Positions 17,501 through 30,025 of a DNA stretch of 64,000 nucleotides are shown piece by piece. Location of the stretch: NCBI GenBank assembly GCA_963969365.1, contig OZ017757.1:1922001-1986000 (forward strand). The letters run 5' to 3'. The notes below the pieces were generated by a model. It was not told where the DNA came from, searched no databases, and saw only the letters and a list, made by a program, of their open reading frames with translations. Position numbers and translations under genes: made by a program. The stretch comes from Asterochloris sp. CNOR1. Its lineage: Eukaryota > Chlorophyta > Trebouxiophyceae > Trebouxiales > Trebouxiaceae. Numbering within the stretch: position 1 is the stretch's first letter; the number at the start of each line of letters is the position of its first letter.

Positions 17501-17818
17501 TGCCAGGCTAGTACTGGTCTTGGTGTCAGTGTGCAGCCGCGAGTCAGTGTCACGTCAGCAGCGCAGGGCTACTGAAGACTTTCTGGGCTCTGCTTGCAGC
17601 ATGTCTGGTGTGAACCTCTCCTGCCTGAAAGTCCTGGTGTTTCAGACCAGAGGAAGCTGCCCTCCAGCAGGACACGCCAAGCAGAGTGCTCACCTTCAAA
17701 GTGTCAGGCAGGCCGGCGCCAAAGCTGCTGCCTGCCAGAGACGGCACCCCAACCTAGCTGTCAGGAGGGCAGATCAAGCTGCAGGCTCACATCAATCTGC
17801 TTCTCTGCAACCGCTGGC

Positions 17819-20800
17819 ACTCAATACCGGGGGTGCTGCCACCGGCAGACAAGCTGTGGGCTGACCTTGGACATGTCAGGCAGGCTGACGTCAAAGTCCA
17901 TGGCGTTGGCAGGCACTGGGACCTCGCTCTGGAACATCTCCTCCTGCTCACGCTCCAGCTGGATGGTGGCCTGGGTGGGGCCAGCCTGCAGGGCGCGCAG
18001 TGCTTAGTGACGGGTGCAACAGCCTGCTGGCGTGGCTGTGGGCTCTCTGACTCGTGACCCTACATGGGACACCCTGCCCCGCTGAAGCAGGCAAACAAGC
18101 ACGCTTGGCACTGGGGAGGCTCTTCAAGGATAAAAGGTGCACGGTCTGGTGCTGATTCGTGCTGTAGGATGGCATGGCCAAGGGACGCAGCAACCTGCAC
18201 CGTGGGCGGGGTTCCACTGCTGAGCATCACGCAGTGGCAGATGCTTCTCTCACATGGCCTTCAGCAAGGGTGGACCCAGTTTCCAGCATGGCTGAGGGCG
18301 GAGATCACCCATGTCAGCCCCATCACCCAAGGCCTCAAGGGCAGCTGTGGCAGGCACTCACCCCAGCATGGCACAGAGCTATTGCAGCATGTCAGGTGTG
18401 AATCTCTCCTGCCTGCAATGCACTGGCCATAGATGCAATGACAGAAAATCGCCGCCGCGGAGAGGCACCTGCTGTCGACAGGCGTGCTGCTCACCTGAGG
18501 GATCATGCTGGCATTGAGGCTGTAGCCTGGCAGGAAGTGTGCTGAATGGCATGGCTGTCTACAAATAACAGTGATGCAATTGCGCGCAAACTCACATGAT
18601 GATTTGGCACATGCCCCGCCCCTGCAGAGGCAGGCATGTGGCAATGCCCTTACCTTGCGTGCACTCCTGCCTGAAGCCCTCTTCTGCCATCCCAGGCTTC
18701 TTGCACCAGTAAATCTGCTTCTGGCAGACAAGTCCACTGCAAGAAGCGTTTCCAATCAGTCGCAGCCCATGGATGCGATGCAGGCACCCTGGCTAGCATG
18801 ACCAGGGCACTAGAGCAGCAGGAGCAGGGCCAGTCAGGGAGCACACCTGCAGCTGGACGCTGATGAGCAGCTGGTGCCTGCATATGCCCGTGCATGTCGG
18901 GCTCCGCCTGAATCGCTTGGTCTGCAAAAAGCACGGCAAAGTGCTTCCTGACCTCGAGGTCAAACAACTTGATGCCAGCAGAACTCCCCGGTAGCCAACT
19001 GAATCCTGGAATGCAGCGCTCACGCAGGGAGGACGGCATACGCCCGATGCAGCTTCAGTCTGACTAGCTAGTGTGAGCGAGGTGTCACTCAGTGCTGCCT
19101 TTGCCCAATGTACTATCCAGCATCTTCCTTCCCCATGCATGCTGTCGCCTGTCCAGAAGGACTAATGTCATTCTGACATTACAAGCAGGCTGATCTTGGT
19201 GGGGCCACAGGCATCAAGGAATGAGCATGGACACGTACCGTCAAATGGCTGAAAACTTTGCAGTGCTGTGGCACCACTCAAGCCTGCCCGCATACGGTCC
19301 TTTGCCTGCTTCAGACTGGACGCAAGATTCCTATGTGCTGGCCGTCAGCTGACTGTCCACCCCACAAGCCCCACAAGCCAGCCAGAGTGCTGCAGCCACA
19401 ACTGATGGCCATCAAGTCATTGGCAGCACATCTGCACAGCCGCACGACTTAGCGCAGCTGCCCACCAGCGACCGTGGCTGGCAGCACAGTGGCCGACATG
19501 AACCTGAGCCATGGGTTCTGCCCTGCTTGCCAGCCCTCACAGCAGTAAACGCCAGCAGCAAAGACTTTCATCTGGCTAGGAGCAAGGGTGCAGCTGCAGA
19601 CAACCTGCCTGTAGGTGTCCCAGGCAGGGATTGCTGAGGCAGCCAGTGCTGTAGCAGCAGGTGCCTGTAGCACTTGCATGGGGTGTGTGAGAGCCCCTGA
19701 ACCAGTAAAGCAGTACACTGCCCTCTGAGTAAAGAGCACTTATGGTAGCCGGCCAGCCGTTTTGGCATACATGGGACGACACGCACACCAGCCCCTCCAT
19801 CCTCAGCCAGGCCAGAACCTGACCCAGCATCTCAAAGCACTCAAATCAAATTCAAGCATTGCTGCCTTATGTCACGGACTTTCAGTCGTCAATGCAGCGT
19901 GGTCACAATACAAAGGGGGGTACAGATCAGCCTGCAAATGCAAGCATGCAAGAACATTATTTACCTGGAGCACTGTTCTCAGCATTGCTGACATGCCTAC
20001 TGAAAGCTTGGGCATGCTGCAAAAAGTTCAAAACACTTTGGGGTGCAAAGGCACGGAAGAGGTGCAGCATCTTGCTCTGATGTTCTACAGCTATCAAGAC
20101 CAGGTGCTGCTCCTCTTCAGGACTGATTGCTTCAAAGTCAGCAGAGAAGATCAGATCCTCTACCAGAGCGTCTATGACTTGTAAACGGTCATGCTGCTGC
20201 CGGCCAGAGAGCTTCATGTCGTTTAGCCCAAGCCTGGACCTGTCTGCTTTTTGGGTGCCAGCCTGGCTGCGCAGCTGCTCTGGGGGCTGGCTGCTCTCAG
20301 CCCCTTGCCCAGCAGTATTGCGACCGCGACCCACAGCAGCAGCCTTCATCATAGTCGAGGCCACTGCCATCTGAGCACGCTGTGGTAGCGTGGAAGTTCC
20401 GTTGCTGCCCTCAGGGGAGCTGTGCAGGGCAGCCTTGTGTCCAGCAATGTCCATGTCAGACTCACTACTGCCAGCCTCTGGACTGGGTGCTGGGGCATTG
20501 CCTGGCGGGGCATCATGCTCACTGCTACTTCTCGGGCCTGCCGACCCACTGCCATTGGTTGCTTTGCTGCCATTGGAAGCTACACTGTTGGTGGTGGCTG
20601 TAGTGCCAACGACAGCCCCACTGCCAGTGGGTGCTTGGCTCCTGCCATTGGAGCCTTCACTGTTCGTCACGGCTCCCCTGCTGCGGCTGTGCCGGCTCTT
20701 GGCTGCAACGGCCCCCAGCAGCCTCAGCATGAGCGTCACCTCCTGCATGGATACATCCCACTGAAGGCACATGCTGCTCAAAGGAGACGCATCAGCACCT

Positions 20801-23065
20801 AGGTGCAGGAACTCCCTGTGCTGTGCTCAGCCAGCGTCAGCTGCAGGTTTGCCTGGGCCCATCTGCAGAGCTGATAGCTCAGGGCAGTATGTCTTGCCTG
20901 ATCCTTGCTGAGGTCCTCCAGGACTCCCCTTCCAGCAACTGCCTTGCCCCGCTCATCACTGCGTGTGGGAATGGTGTCGAGACCCACACGAGGCCGCCTC
21001 GACCACACAACCCAGGCAGGGTTGTTCAGACTTTTGAATGCTGCTGCTGTCAGCATGGGCTGCATGACGGTGCACAACAATGTCAGCAAGGTGTGTGGCC
21101 ATGTGAGCCATGCTCCCATGTGGCAGGTGGACTCGACTCAGCAGGAGAGCCTGGCAAGCCTACCTCATAGAACTGAATGCCACTGAATCTGATCCAATGG
21201 CTGACCTGCAAGTCACAAGTTGCTGAGCTTGCTTGTATCCTTTGCATCCACACCTAGCAAACTTCATTTCGTTTCCGCCTGCAAGAGCTTATCTAGTTAA
21301 GCTAGAAAGCAGCACCACAGCAACTAGTAACCCACAGACTCCATTGAAAGGTGCAGGTGAGACTCTCAGAGAGCTGCCAACTATAGCAGCAACTTCAGTG
21401 CTGCTTCTGACCTGCTTGACATCTCCGGCGTCCTCAAGGCAGTACTGCTTGGCCAGGGCAATGCGCAGACCGTCAGGAGTGAGGGCCCGCAGCTTGAAGG
21501 AGACAGCCCGCCCGTCAGGCAGACTGGGCGAGTTGGCAGCGTCCCACTCCACTGCTCGGATGTCACGTCCCACCAGGAACCCTGCAGGTAGGGGTCAGGT
21601 AACGACCAGCTGCTGACCCAGCTGTTTGAAGCTCTTCTTTGGGGGACAGCTGCCTTGTGCCTGGGATTTGCTGGCAGCAACATACAGCCTACCAGTTCTC
21701 AAGGTGTTTGCTTGCTGCAAGCAACTCCCACATGGTGCTGTCCAGCCCTGAACTGCATGACCACTTTGTGTGTCTGGCTTCCAGGCAGCAAAGTGAAGTC
21801 AGTCCCAGGACAGGCGCTGCCAGCAGGCTGCTTCATTTGTCAAGCAATCATCAAAGAGCAGCAGGTGTCTCGTGCAAAGCTGAAGGCTTGCCTGGAGTGC
21901 GAAGAATGCTGCCAAAGAACGATGGGCCGCCAAAAGTCCTGAAGGCTACTGCTGTTGCAGTGGCAATGGCCTGCCACTTGCCAACAATGAGGCCGGCCAC
22001 CCCCAGAAAGCTCCCTGCATGCATGCAAAACACAGCTGGATGCAGGTGTTCAGGCTTGGGCAAGCAAAGATTCACCTGCAAACCCGCATTGTCTGGCATG
22101 GAGTCCTGCAGGCTGGCCAACATGACTGCGCCTGCCAGGGCTTCACATCAATGTAGTACAGGGGAGGCCCCCTGTATGAGGCAAGTCACGGCAGGCTGTC
22201 ACAACGACCAGCACTCAGGGGTTGGTTGTGCATGATGTCCTCACAGCAAGGCCCACCTTGTGTCGTGACGAAAGGTTTTTAGGCCTTTCACCAACTGGCC
22301 CTGCACAGCTCAGTTTCATGAAGGCCGGTCCTCAAGCTTGAGGACCCTTCACCCATCTGACAACCACAGCAGCCCAGCATATGTTATTGTGTGTACTTAA
22401 TGTGACGACTGACCTCCCAGCAGAGCACGCTCCCTCAGGTCCCTTCTTTTGCGTTCCTGCTCCAGCCTTGCCCTATCTCGACGCTCCTTCTCTCTCTTGG
22501 CAGCCTCTGCATTGATACAGAGGCTTTATCTGGAGCATGCTGGGCACGCTGCTCTCCCTGACAAGCCTTCCAGCAGAGGAGGCACAACAGCATGGAGATC
22601 TATAGTGTCCCCAATGACAGACCGTGGCAGGCTGTGTGAGCCTGTTCACAGCTAAGCAAGCCCCTTCAGCAAGCCTTGCCTGCATGTCATCTACAGCAAG
22701 CATACAAAGGACACACCTAGCTGCTTTTCAAATTCCTTCACTTGCAAAGCAGGCCACAGGCATAACAAAGCCTCTGCTTGCAGATCGTCAACAAGGGGCA
22801 ACTAAATAACACACCCAGCGGTCTCTGCCACTTCCTCCCTTTGCAAAGCAGGCCCAGCGCAACAGCAGAGATTCTGCTTGCTTGTTACAAGCAGACACTG
22901 TGATAAGCAGACCACAGAGGACAGACCTAGCTGCTTTCGCACTTTCCTTTCCTTGCGTGCCTCATCTTGGCCCTTTCTGAGATTGCGTCGGGACTCCTCG
23001 AAAGGGCCCTGCAAGACCCTCTTTGCTGAGCTGTCCTTTTCCTTGCCCTTTTTGTCCTGCAGTCA
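17819..23065 (-). CDS. Unrecognised multi-exon gene or genes
   Basis: Several convincing coding segments on the minus strand, possibly one large gene. 23065-22938: very basic (ESRRNLRKGQDEARKERKV). 22512-22420 joins in phase to 21580-21412 (KREKERRDRARLEQ ... ERALLGGFLVGRDIRAVEW ... LPDGRAVSFKLRALTPDGL). 21040-20830: NNPAWVVWSRRPRVGLD. 20781-19985: Ser/Gly/Asn-rich linker, then VIDALVEDLIFSADFEAISP and HLFRAFAPQSVLNFLQHA. 18990-18880: IKLFDLEVRKHFAVLFADQA. 18718-18654: KQIYWCKKPGMAEEGFRQEC. 18550-18503: HFLPGYSLNASMIPQ. 18004-17864: ALRALQAGPTQATIQLEREQ ... MDFDVSLPDMSK. I do not recognise the family and do not assign a function. Whether the 3' pieces (below 19000) belong to the same gene is unknown. 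Introns contain exon-edge copies (for example near 22700, 22800 and 22920). Confidence 0.4.
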
Positions 23066-24331
23066 ACACAGGGTAGCACTCAGTACACAAGGATGGGCTT
23101 CAGCTGCACTTGCAAATGCATGCCAAGTCGACATGCTCATTGTGCCAGACTGCAGCAGCCTGGCCGTCAAGCTTCCATTCAGCAGCTGTTCCATGCAAAC
23201 CCTTGCCAAGCAAGATGCCTGAATCAGTGGGGACTTGCACCTTCACAGTATGGCCACGCATCATGCATCTGGCAGCACAATCAAGTCATGCGTTCCCCTA
23301 CCAGCGACATGTCAGGGAGGACACATCCAGCATCAGCACCAGCTGGCCGACCTCAGCCAGCAGCCCACCTCCTTGTCACAAGCCTTGCCTTGGTAGCAGT
23401 GTGCTCATGCTGAGGAAGCGACCCCACCCAACATGCTTCATTGAAGTGCACGTTGAGCGGCCACCTCACCTGCCTGGTGGCACCTTCCCTGCTCGTGTTG
23501 TGCTTGTAAGCAGACTGAAAACCCATCCAACATTCAGCAGAGCTGCTGTCTCACCTGCTTGCTGGTGGCCCTGCCAGCTGCATGCTGTTTACTGGGCAGA
23601 TGGAGATTGAAAGAGCTCAGACTTGTTTGCATGCCGCGGGACACTGGGACGGCATGTGCTTGCCATGCAGGTGAAGGCTGAGTATGTCCAGCAACCACCT
23701 AACCCTGGGCATGGCATTGTGGGGACTACTGATGCAGGCAGCGTTGGCCAGGCAGACGAGAGTTGAGTGAATTCAGCAGGTTGCCTTGTTTGCATCTTGA
23801 GGGAAGCTGGTGCGAGGCAGCACTTGCAAGGCAGATGGGAGCCCAGTGACCCCAGTCACTACCACACCTGCTTGCCAGTGTCCTGAGGAGCGCCAAAGCG
23901 GGGCAGTGACTGCTGCATGCTGTCCAACAGCTGAGAGGCTGCAGGTGCCCGGGCACTGGCGTCTGTGAGGGCCTGCTCTGCCCTAGCCACCAGAGCCTGC
24001 TCTGCCCCGGCCACCAGAGCCTGCTCTGCTTGCAGCTCAGGCACAGGCTTCTTGCCTTGCATCATGAGGGCTACAGTACGTGGAGCCTGGGCCAGGGGCC
24101 TGCAGAAGGTGCGCTCAGTCTGAGGTTCCAGAATGGAACTTGGGCACTGGCAGACTTGGTCGTGCCATAGCCAAGCGAGCATCACTGTGAGAGGCCTGTG
24201 GTCCGCATGGTGTGATGCTCTATGAGAGGTCCAGTGGCTCAGGAAAACAATACACAGGGCATTGTGGCACCAGCAGGCAGCCAGGGCTGAGGAGGACAAG
24301 AGCATGGTTGCTTGTCTGTGTTTGCTCACAC
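23066..24331. other. Unresolved stretch between two minus-strand genes
   Basis: A minus-strand frame around 24060-23860 carries a short repeated peptide (AEQALVAGAEQALVARAEQA), coded by a tandem 27-30 bp repeat near 23980-24035. It could be the C-terminal exon of the DUF1365 gene. The rest (23066-23850) shows only degenerate intron-like repeats, such as two related segments around 23600-23690 and 23745-23840. Confidence 0.35.
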
Positions 24332-26871
24332 CTGATGACTGTGGCTGCCAGATGCTCACGGCTTTCTGGCGGGACTGTGTACTTGAACAGGCAGTTGCCC
24401 AGTATAACAACTGCTGCCCCAGCACCGATGCTCTGCAGGAGCAGGGCCCCCAGCTGAGCCATACTCTCTGCCTGCGAACGCTGCTGCTGGCCTCTGTCTC
24501 CATCTCCATCCTGGTTGCCAGCCTCATGCTGTTGAGTGTCCTCAGTCTGGTCAGGCTGAGCCTGGCACTGCCAGAGTTGGCGATGTTGCCAGAGGTGGTG
24601 CCGCTGCCGCAGCTGCACACAAGCATGTGGCAGGGGATCAGAGAATGAGCTGACTGATTCTGGACAACGCAGGAGCGAATCCCATGGAGTGCACTGACCT
24701 GCAGGACTTTGGAGGCTTGTTTGCCATGTGTACGTGTTCCAGAATTGGAATGAGGACATGTCCCAGAAGGGTTGTGCCTTGCCCAAGGCTGACGTGTGGT
24801 CTGTAGTACACCAGCTGCAGGTTGCATTCAGTGTGGCCAAGTCTCTCGGCAGCTGGGTGTCAATCTTTGGTTGGTATCTGGTGAGGAGAGAGGCTTGTGA
24901 ACGCCATTCTATACTGCACCCTCTGCCTGACGTCCTACCAGACCGTGGTCTCAAAGTCACCCAAAGTCAACAATTTGATGACAAGGCAGGCTCATGTTCA
25001 GAGGTTCAAAACCATCATTGGGCTTTCTGCCAAACAAAGTGGAGGCCTTCAGGAGTCACGGGATTGCAGGATGTCTGCTGTGCTTCCTGCTGGCTTTCAC
25101 GGCTGGGCAGCGGGTAATATGGTACACTTTTGCAGAGCAGGATCACAGCGTGCCAATAGATCCAGACCGCCACTCGCTGAGGCTGAAATCCGTACCTGCA
25201 AGGATTTAATCAGCTCAAGTCTGGGCAATTCCTTGACATAGAGACACAGCAGAGGCACAGCCCAGCAGGCCCACCTGAAGAATGTCATGAGACCTGCTGT
25301 CTCATTGCTGCACCTCTTGCATGGGCCCTGGCATGCTGTTGCATCCAGTCTTGCTTTGAAAAAAGAACCCATCTCAGGGTGTTTCGCATTTACAATCAGG
25401 CTCAGCTGCTTGCCAGGCTCAGTGGCTCGAAGAAACCTGCAGGCCAGCACAGGCAATCCTGTCAATGCTCATCAGTGGCCACAGGCCTGAACATAAGCAC
25501 ATTCACAACTTTTAAAGTTCACAGCATTATACTGGGGACAATGCGCTGTCAGGCAGGTCCTGACGACGGAAGTGGGCTTTCTGGCAGGACAGACACATAT
25601 GGCGTGCTCAGCCTCTACTGCCCTGTTGCCACTTGCCCAGGATCGCACATGAGATTGCCTTCACTTTGAGAGCTCACCAAGTGCTCTTCATGTCCATGAG
25701 AGGGGACACATGCAGAGATTTTGCCACAGTCTCCCCCTCAGGCCGAAACAGAAAGGTCACACGCTCAGCCCAGGGTGTGTTGGTCACTTCTGCAATGCAG
25801 AGTTGCAGCTGCCCTGCTGCGTCATGGCAGTAGTATACACTGATCGGGTTCTGCATGTAGCCAGCACTGATCGGATGGGTCAGCAGCTTGACAGGGCCTG
25901 CAGGGCAAGAGACAGTGTTGCTCAAGCGCAATGAGGTGCAGGGCCATTCAGCATATTCTTTGCTGGGTTGCAATCTGGCATGGCTCTGAAAGTGACACCT
26001 TGTTGCAACATGCATGCTGCTGTGACCCTGCAAGCTCTGTGTGTGTGCTGCAGCTGAGCAGGTGGACTGATGTGGGAGCAGCCAGCACCAGTGCGGTGCA
26101 ATCACTACATGGTGTCAAACCCCTTGCCAGGATCCACTGGGCCAGTGCTGCTGATGGCTTGCTCCTCAAGCAAGCACAGCAGTCAGCCACACAGCAGCTG
26201 AGGCAGCAGGGGCACATCATGCGGCCCATGAGTGTAGCTGACGACCCTGGGCATGCACTGCAGCGGCAGGCAACAGAAGCGGCAGGGCACCACCACCAGC
26301 CCATCCCTTTGCTAGGCAGACCTGCTGTGGAGCTCATGTTGCGGGCCTGTTGGGCTGTCATGTGGTGAGATGCCTGCTGGGGCCACCAGCTGGGAGGTGC
26401 ATCAAGATCAATGACAGCCATGCGAACATTGTATCTGCAGGTCAAACAGTTGGCGCGTCACTGGCGCAGCAGGGAGCCTAAAGTTGCGGCCGTGCAGAGA
26501 TGAGAATCACACTTCAGCCAATGGCGTCTGCTGCAGGATGCAGGCAGGCGACGCTCCCAACTGAAGCGCCTGCGTAGCTGCATGGACTCGCACTTTGTGC
26601 AGGCTTGGAATCACCTAAATGCATGATGTGTTGGTCGTGTGCGGCAGTGATATACAGTACCCTCATACATCTGAGCTCCTTGACAATGCTCATCAGACAG
26701 CAGGCGCAGAGACCTCAGCAGGGAGACAGATAGACACACGGGAGCTTGGAGCAGGAGTCTTGCTGTGCTGGTGCTGATGGTCCACAGCAATGCTGCCAGC
26801 TGATGCAGGGGTGAAGCTGGGCTTGGCATGAGGCCCACAAAGCCCACTTTGGCGGAATTTTCATTGACCAT
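24332..26871 (-). CDS. DUF1365 family protein
   Basis: Start ATG at 26871 opens exon 1, with a hydrophobic leader and then YEGTVYHCRTRPTHHAFR, the typical DUF1365 opening. Exon 2 (from about 26441) continues YNVRMAVIDLDAPPSWW. Exon 3 (25898-25678) carries ISAGYMQNPISVYYCHDAAG, EVTNTPWAERVTF and HVSPLMDMKSTW. Exon 4 (about 25442-25273) follows in phase with FLRATEPGKQLSLIVNAKHP. A further segment (about 24530-24332) encodes a helix-plus-membrane tail (LLLQSIGAGAAVVILGNC, then YTVPPESREHL) and probably belongs to this gene. The biochemical role of DUF1365 is not established; in bacteria it neighbours cyclopropane fatty-acid synthase and flavin amine oxidase genes, so a lipid link is possible. 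The 3' end is unresolved. It is divergent from the next gene, 121 bp away. Confidence 0.75.
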
Positions 26872-26992
26872 AAATAGCTTGAAGCTCGGACCGCTGAGTA
26901 TTGATTGGTTGGGAATAGCTCTTTGTGAGCGTGGGATACTGAGACATCCATGGCCAACTGAGATACCTCCCCCCTTTCACCTGATCTACTGT
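26872..26992. promoter_or_regulatory. 121-bp divergent promoter region
   Basis: Sits between the start codons of the DUF1365 gene (minus) and the 247-aa gene (plus). It contains CCATAAATAG just upstream of the minus start and a CCAAT-box-like ATTGATTGG near 26900. The shared-promoter role is inferred from the short distance. Confidence 0.45.
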
Positions 26993-29197
26993 ATGGCACC
27001 CAGAAAGTTGCTCAATTCTGTGGAGAACAAGATAAATTTGGCCAATGGTCTCAACAAGTCCAGCATCAGGTTCACAGTGAATGACAAGCTCAAGGTCAGC
27101 AGGCAGGAGCCCCTCTCCCCCCTGCACTGCTCCTATGCTGTTGCCAATGCCACACAAAGGGCAGATGCTGGTCTTGCAGGTCACCCTTGAACAGCGTGTT
27201 CCACAGTCAGCCACAGCGGTGAAGCTGGAGGCTGCAAACTGGGAGCTGTTCTGCGACTACCCCCGCAGAGTGAGTCCTGTTTGCAGGCGATGCAAGTCAT
27301 CGATGTGGTTACTCAGGCCATGCGGCAGCCTGTGTCACAACCTCATGGCGTTTCTGCTGCCCTCGCAGGATGTGGCTGTCATGTTCAAGCGCCAAGTGAG
27401 TCCCTGGGCTGCCATGCCTGTTTGCCAGCCTGTTGCCAGGCTGTGCCCCTGAGCAGTGTTTCCTGCAGATCCGGAATGCGATGGTCACCTTCAGTCAGGC
27501 AATCCCAGAGGGCAAGCTGTTCCTGCTGCCCACGCCAGCACTGAAGGTGGGGCTTCCGTGCATGGTCTGCTCTGATCTGCTGAGGCTTACTGTAGATCAG
27601 TCAAGCAGACTGCTGGCCTCAGCTCCAACCAGACAGCCAGATTCCTGTGAGCAAAGTGCAAGCCCACGATGCACTGGCAGTGCCATCCAGGCACCTTGTC
27701 ATCAGGCTGAGGGCAGAGCTGACCCCAGTGGCATCTGCTGCAGGTTGAGCAGGGTGTCGTGAGCGAGGACGGCTTCGGAAAGCTGAAGGCTGAGTACAGC
27801 TGTCTCTCGCGCAGAGGTGAGGCAGACTTGTCTGGGAGAAGTACAAAAGCCACTGCGCTGGGATGGTGACACCAGGATCCTTTAACACATGTTCAGCAGC
27901 TCTCACACAGAGGCATGGCAGAGCAGCCAGCGTTTGCTCAAATCATGCAGGGATGTGAAATATTCATCAGGACAATCAGCAGCATTTTGGAGTTCATATG
28001 TGCCATCGCCTGTTCATTGCGCAGAGGTGCAAACAGCAATGCTGGAGCAAGATGTCATCTCAGTGACGAATGGCAGTGGGTTACGGCATAGCAGTCAGAT
28101 GGTTGCATGCAATGCCAGGCTGGGGACACCTCTTGAACAGCAGCACTTTGTTTGTGGGCGTTTATTGGCTTAGAGGTTGTCTAGGCCACAGTCAACGTCA
28201 TTGGTGTGCTGCTTGTGGGGGCATGGGGAGAGGGGTGGCTTTAGCAGGATTAGAGGGCAGCAGTGCCACACCTATGCCCCACACTACCATTTCAGTCACC
28301 GCAGGCCCTGCAGCCAGCGCCGGCTTGTCACTGTGACAGCTTGCTGTCTGCAGGGCAGTTTTCCCACACGCTGTACATGGGGGAAGACAAGGAGCGCAAA
28401 GTCAGTCTGGTAGTCGACAGCCTGCTGGTGCGTAGGTGGATGGAACCGCAGCTGGAGGGTCCAAGCCTCCTTGACGCACTCTGTTGCGGATGCCAGTCAA
28501 GAGTGTGGCTTGCCTGGTTGTGATCTTTGCTGCAGACTGCATCGTGATTGTGCCAGCTGGTGTTTATGATCGCTGTCTGAGCTCGTAAGCTGGAGAGAGG
28601 GCCATGGCTCTGCAGCATGATTGCTCTCACTTGACTCTGGCTGGACTTCACGAATGGTGTTCAGGGGCCCACCCTCTTGGCGCGATTAAAGCTGCGGCAA
28701 GGCATGGTGCACAGCCTGAAGGGAAGCTGGAGCGAGGCAGTTGGACCTCTTGCCGAGTTGAAATCCAGGTGGGTGCTGGGAGCGTCTCACAGCGATCAGG
28801 AACTACAGAGCAATGGGAACAACCTGCCTCTAATGTGCCGACACGTCTGGTAGGCACACCCTGCGCATGGCCTCCACCTTTGCACAGCATCAAGCAACCT
28901 CTCTAGCACTTGGAGGTTTGGTTGGCAGTTCTGCTTGAGCTGAGCTGCACCAGCAGCATACGTCTGCATGAGGTGACCTGAGGCTCACTGCTGCCTTGCA
29001 GGCCCCTGGAAGGCACGAAGCTGAAGGTGCAGGCTCGTGCAGTTCCTAGGCAGATCACTGCCATTGCAACCTGGCTCTCACCAGAGCTGGGAGACGCCAA
29101 GCGCCGTGTGCAGCTCAGCGCAGAGGCCGCCAGCGGTCTGCCAGGCAGCGCCAAGAGTAGGCAACAACTTGTGTGTGGGCTGAAAGTGTTGATGTGA
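26993..29197 (+). CDS. Uncharacterised 247-aa protein, beta-strand rich
   Basis: Complete model: eight exons (26993-27094, 27180-27269, 27369-27395, 27469-27546, 27744-27816, 28354-28427, 28665-28768, 29002-29197) sum to 744 nt with every phase agreeing. The third exon is only 27 nt (DVAVMFKRQ). Segments include INLANGLNKSSIRFTVNDKL, TAVKLEAANWELFCDYPR, QFSHTLYMGEDKERKVSLVV, LARLKLRQGMVHSLKGSW and LKVQARAVPRQITAIATWL. Alternating polar/hydrophobic runs with basic turns suggest many beta strands, as in an organelle outer-membrane barrel, but I see no named family. There is no transit peptide, which would fit outer-envelope proteins. The function is unknown; the fold idea is inference. Confidence 0.7.
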
Positions 29198-30025
29198 TTT
29201 TTGAGAGAGCCATGAGTGCATTCCTTTTCCCTGCCATTCTTTACCCCTTCCACTGAGTGACCAAACATCCAGAGGATATGAATTGCCACCTTTTGACTTG
29301 CCTTGCCCCATGCTACCTCAGTTTGAGAGCTGCATCAATACTCAGCTGCCCCTTGTGTTGTGAGTGTTCCTCAGCATCAGATACTCATCTGTAAAACATC
29401 ACAGACTGCTGCAGATAACCATGCATGTGGCAGGACAAAAGGCAAACGTTGCCTCCTATGAGGAGGGCTGGCCTTTCCCTCATCCTGTTGACCATCCTGC
29501 AGCAAGATTTGTGACAGCGGGCGCTTGGCAGTCACATTGGCATCACACATGCCAAGGAGCATATTTGGTGCCACACTTACAATGCCAAGCAGGAGCCACA
29601 CTCGCAAGTGAACTGGAAGTGGCATCAGATGGTGCAAGGTATGCTGACCTGCCGTCATTGTAATGGGCTGCCACAAAGCAATGCAGGTGTCTCAAGTATT
29701 CTATTGCCGCCTCAACAGATGCTTGCTGCTGCAGGACATGGGAAGTCAGCAGGGCCCTTTGCAGGTGCACGTGCCACTCCAGATCTGTCTAGATTGCAGC
29801 GCTGCTTGCAGGCCACCCCCCAGCACACTGCTGCACAATATCCTTCATCTTGAGGAGCAGACTGACTGCAGCACCAGGAGGTTGATGTGCCAAATGGCCA
29901 GAGCACCATATGGTGTCTTCAGAGGGTATCCTTGCAGCTTTCTGACATGGCTGTAAAGGTCTTCAGCATGTCGCAGCCAGATCAGGAATTTCTGATGGGC
30001 AAAACGAGACAAGTACAGCTCTGCA
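29198..30025. other. Convergent 3' intergenic region
   Basis: Lies between the stop of the 247-aa gene (+) and that of the aldo/keto reductase (-). A TGTAA at about 29391 could serve the plus gene. A 75-codon minus-strand frame at 29845-30072 overlaps the reductase end in another frame and looks accidental. Nothing else is supported. Confidence 0.5.
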
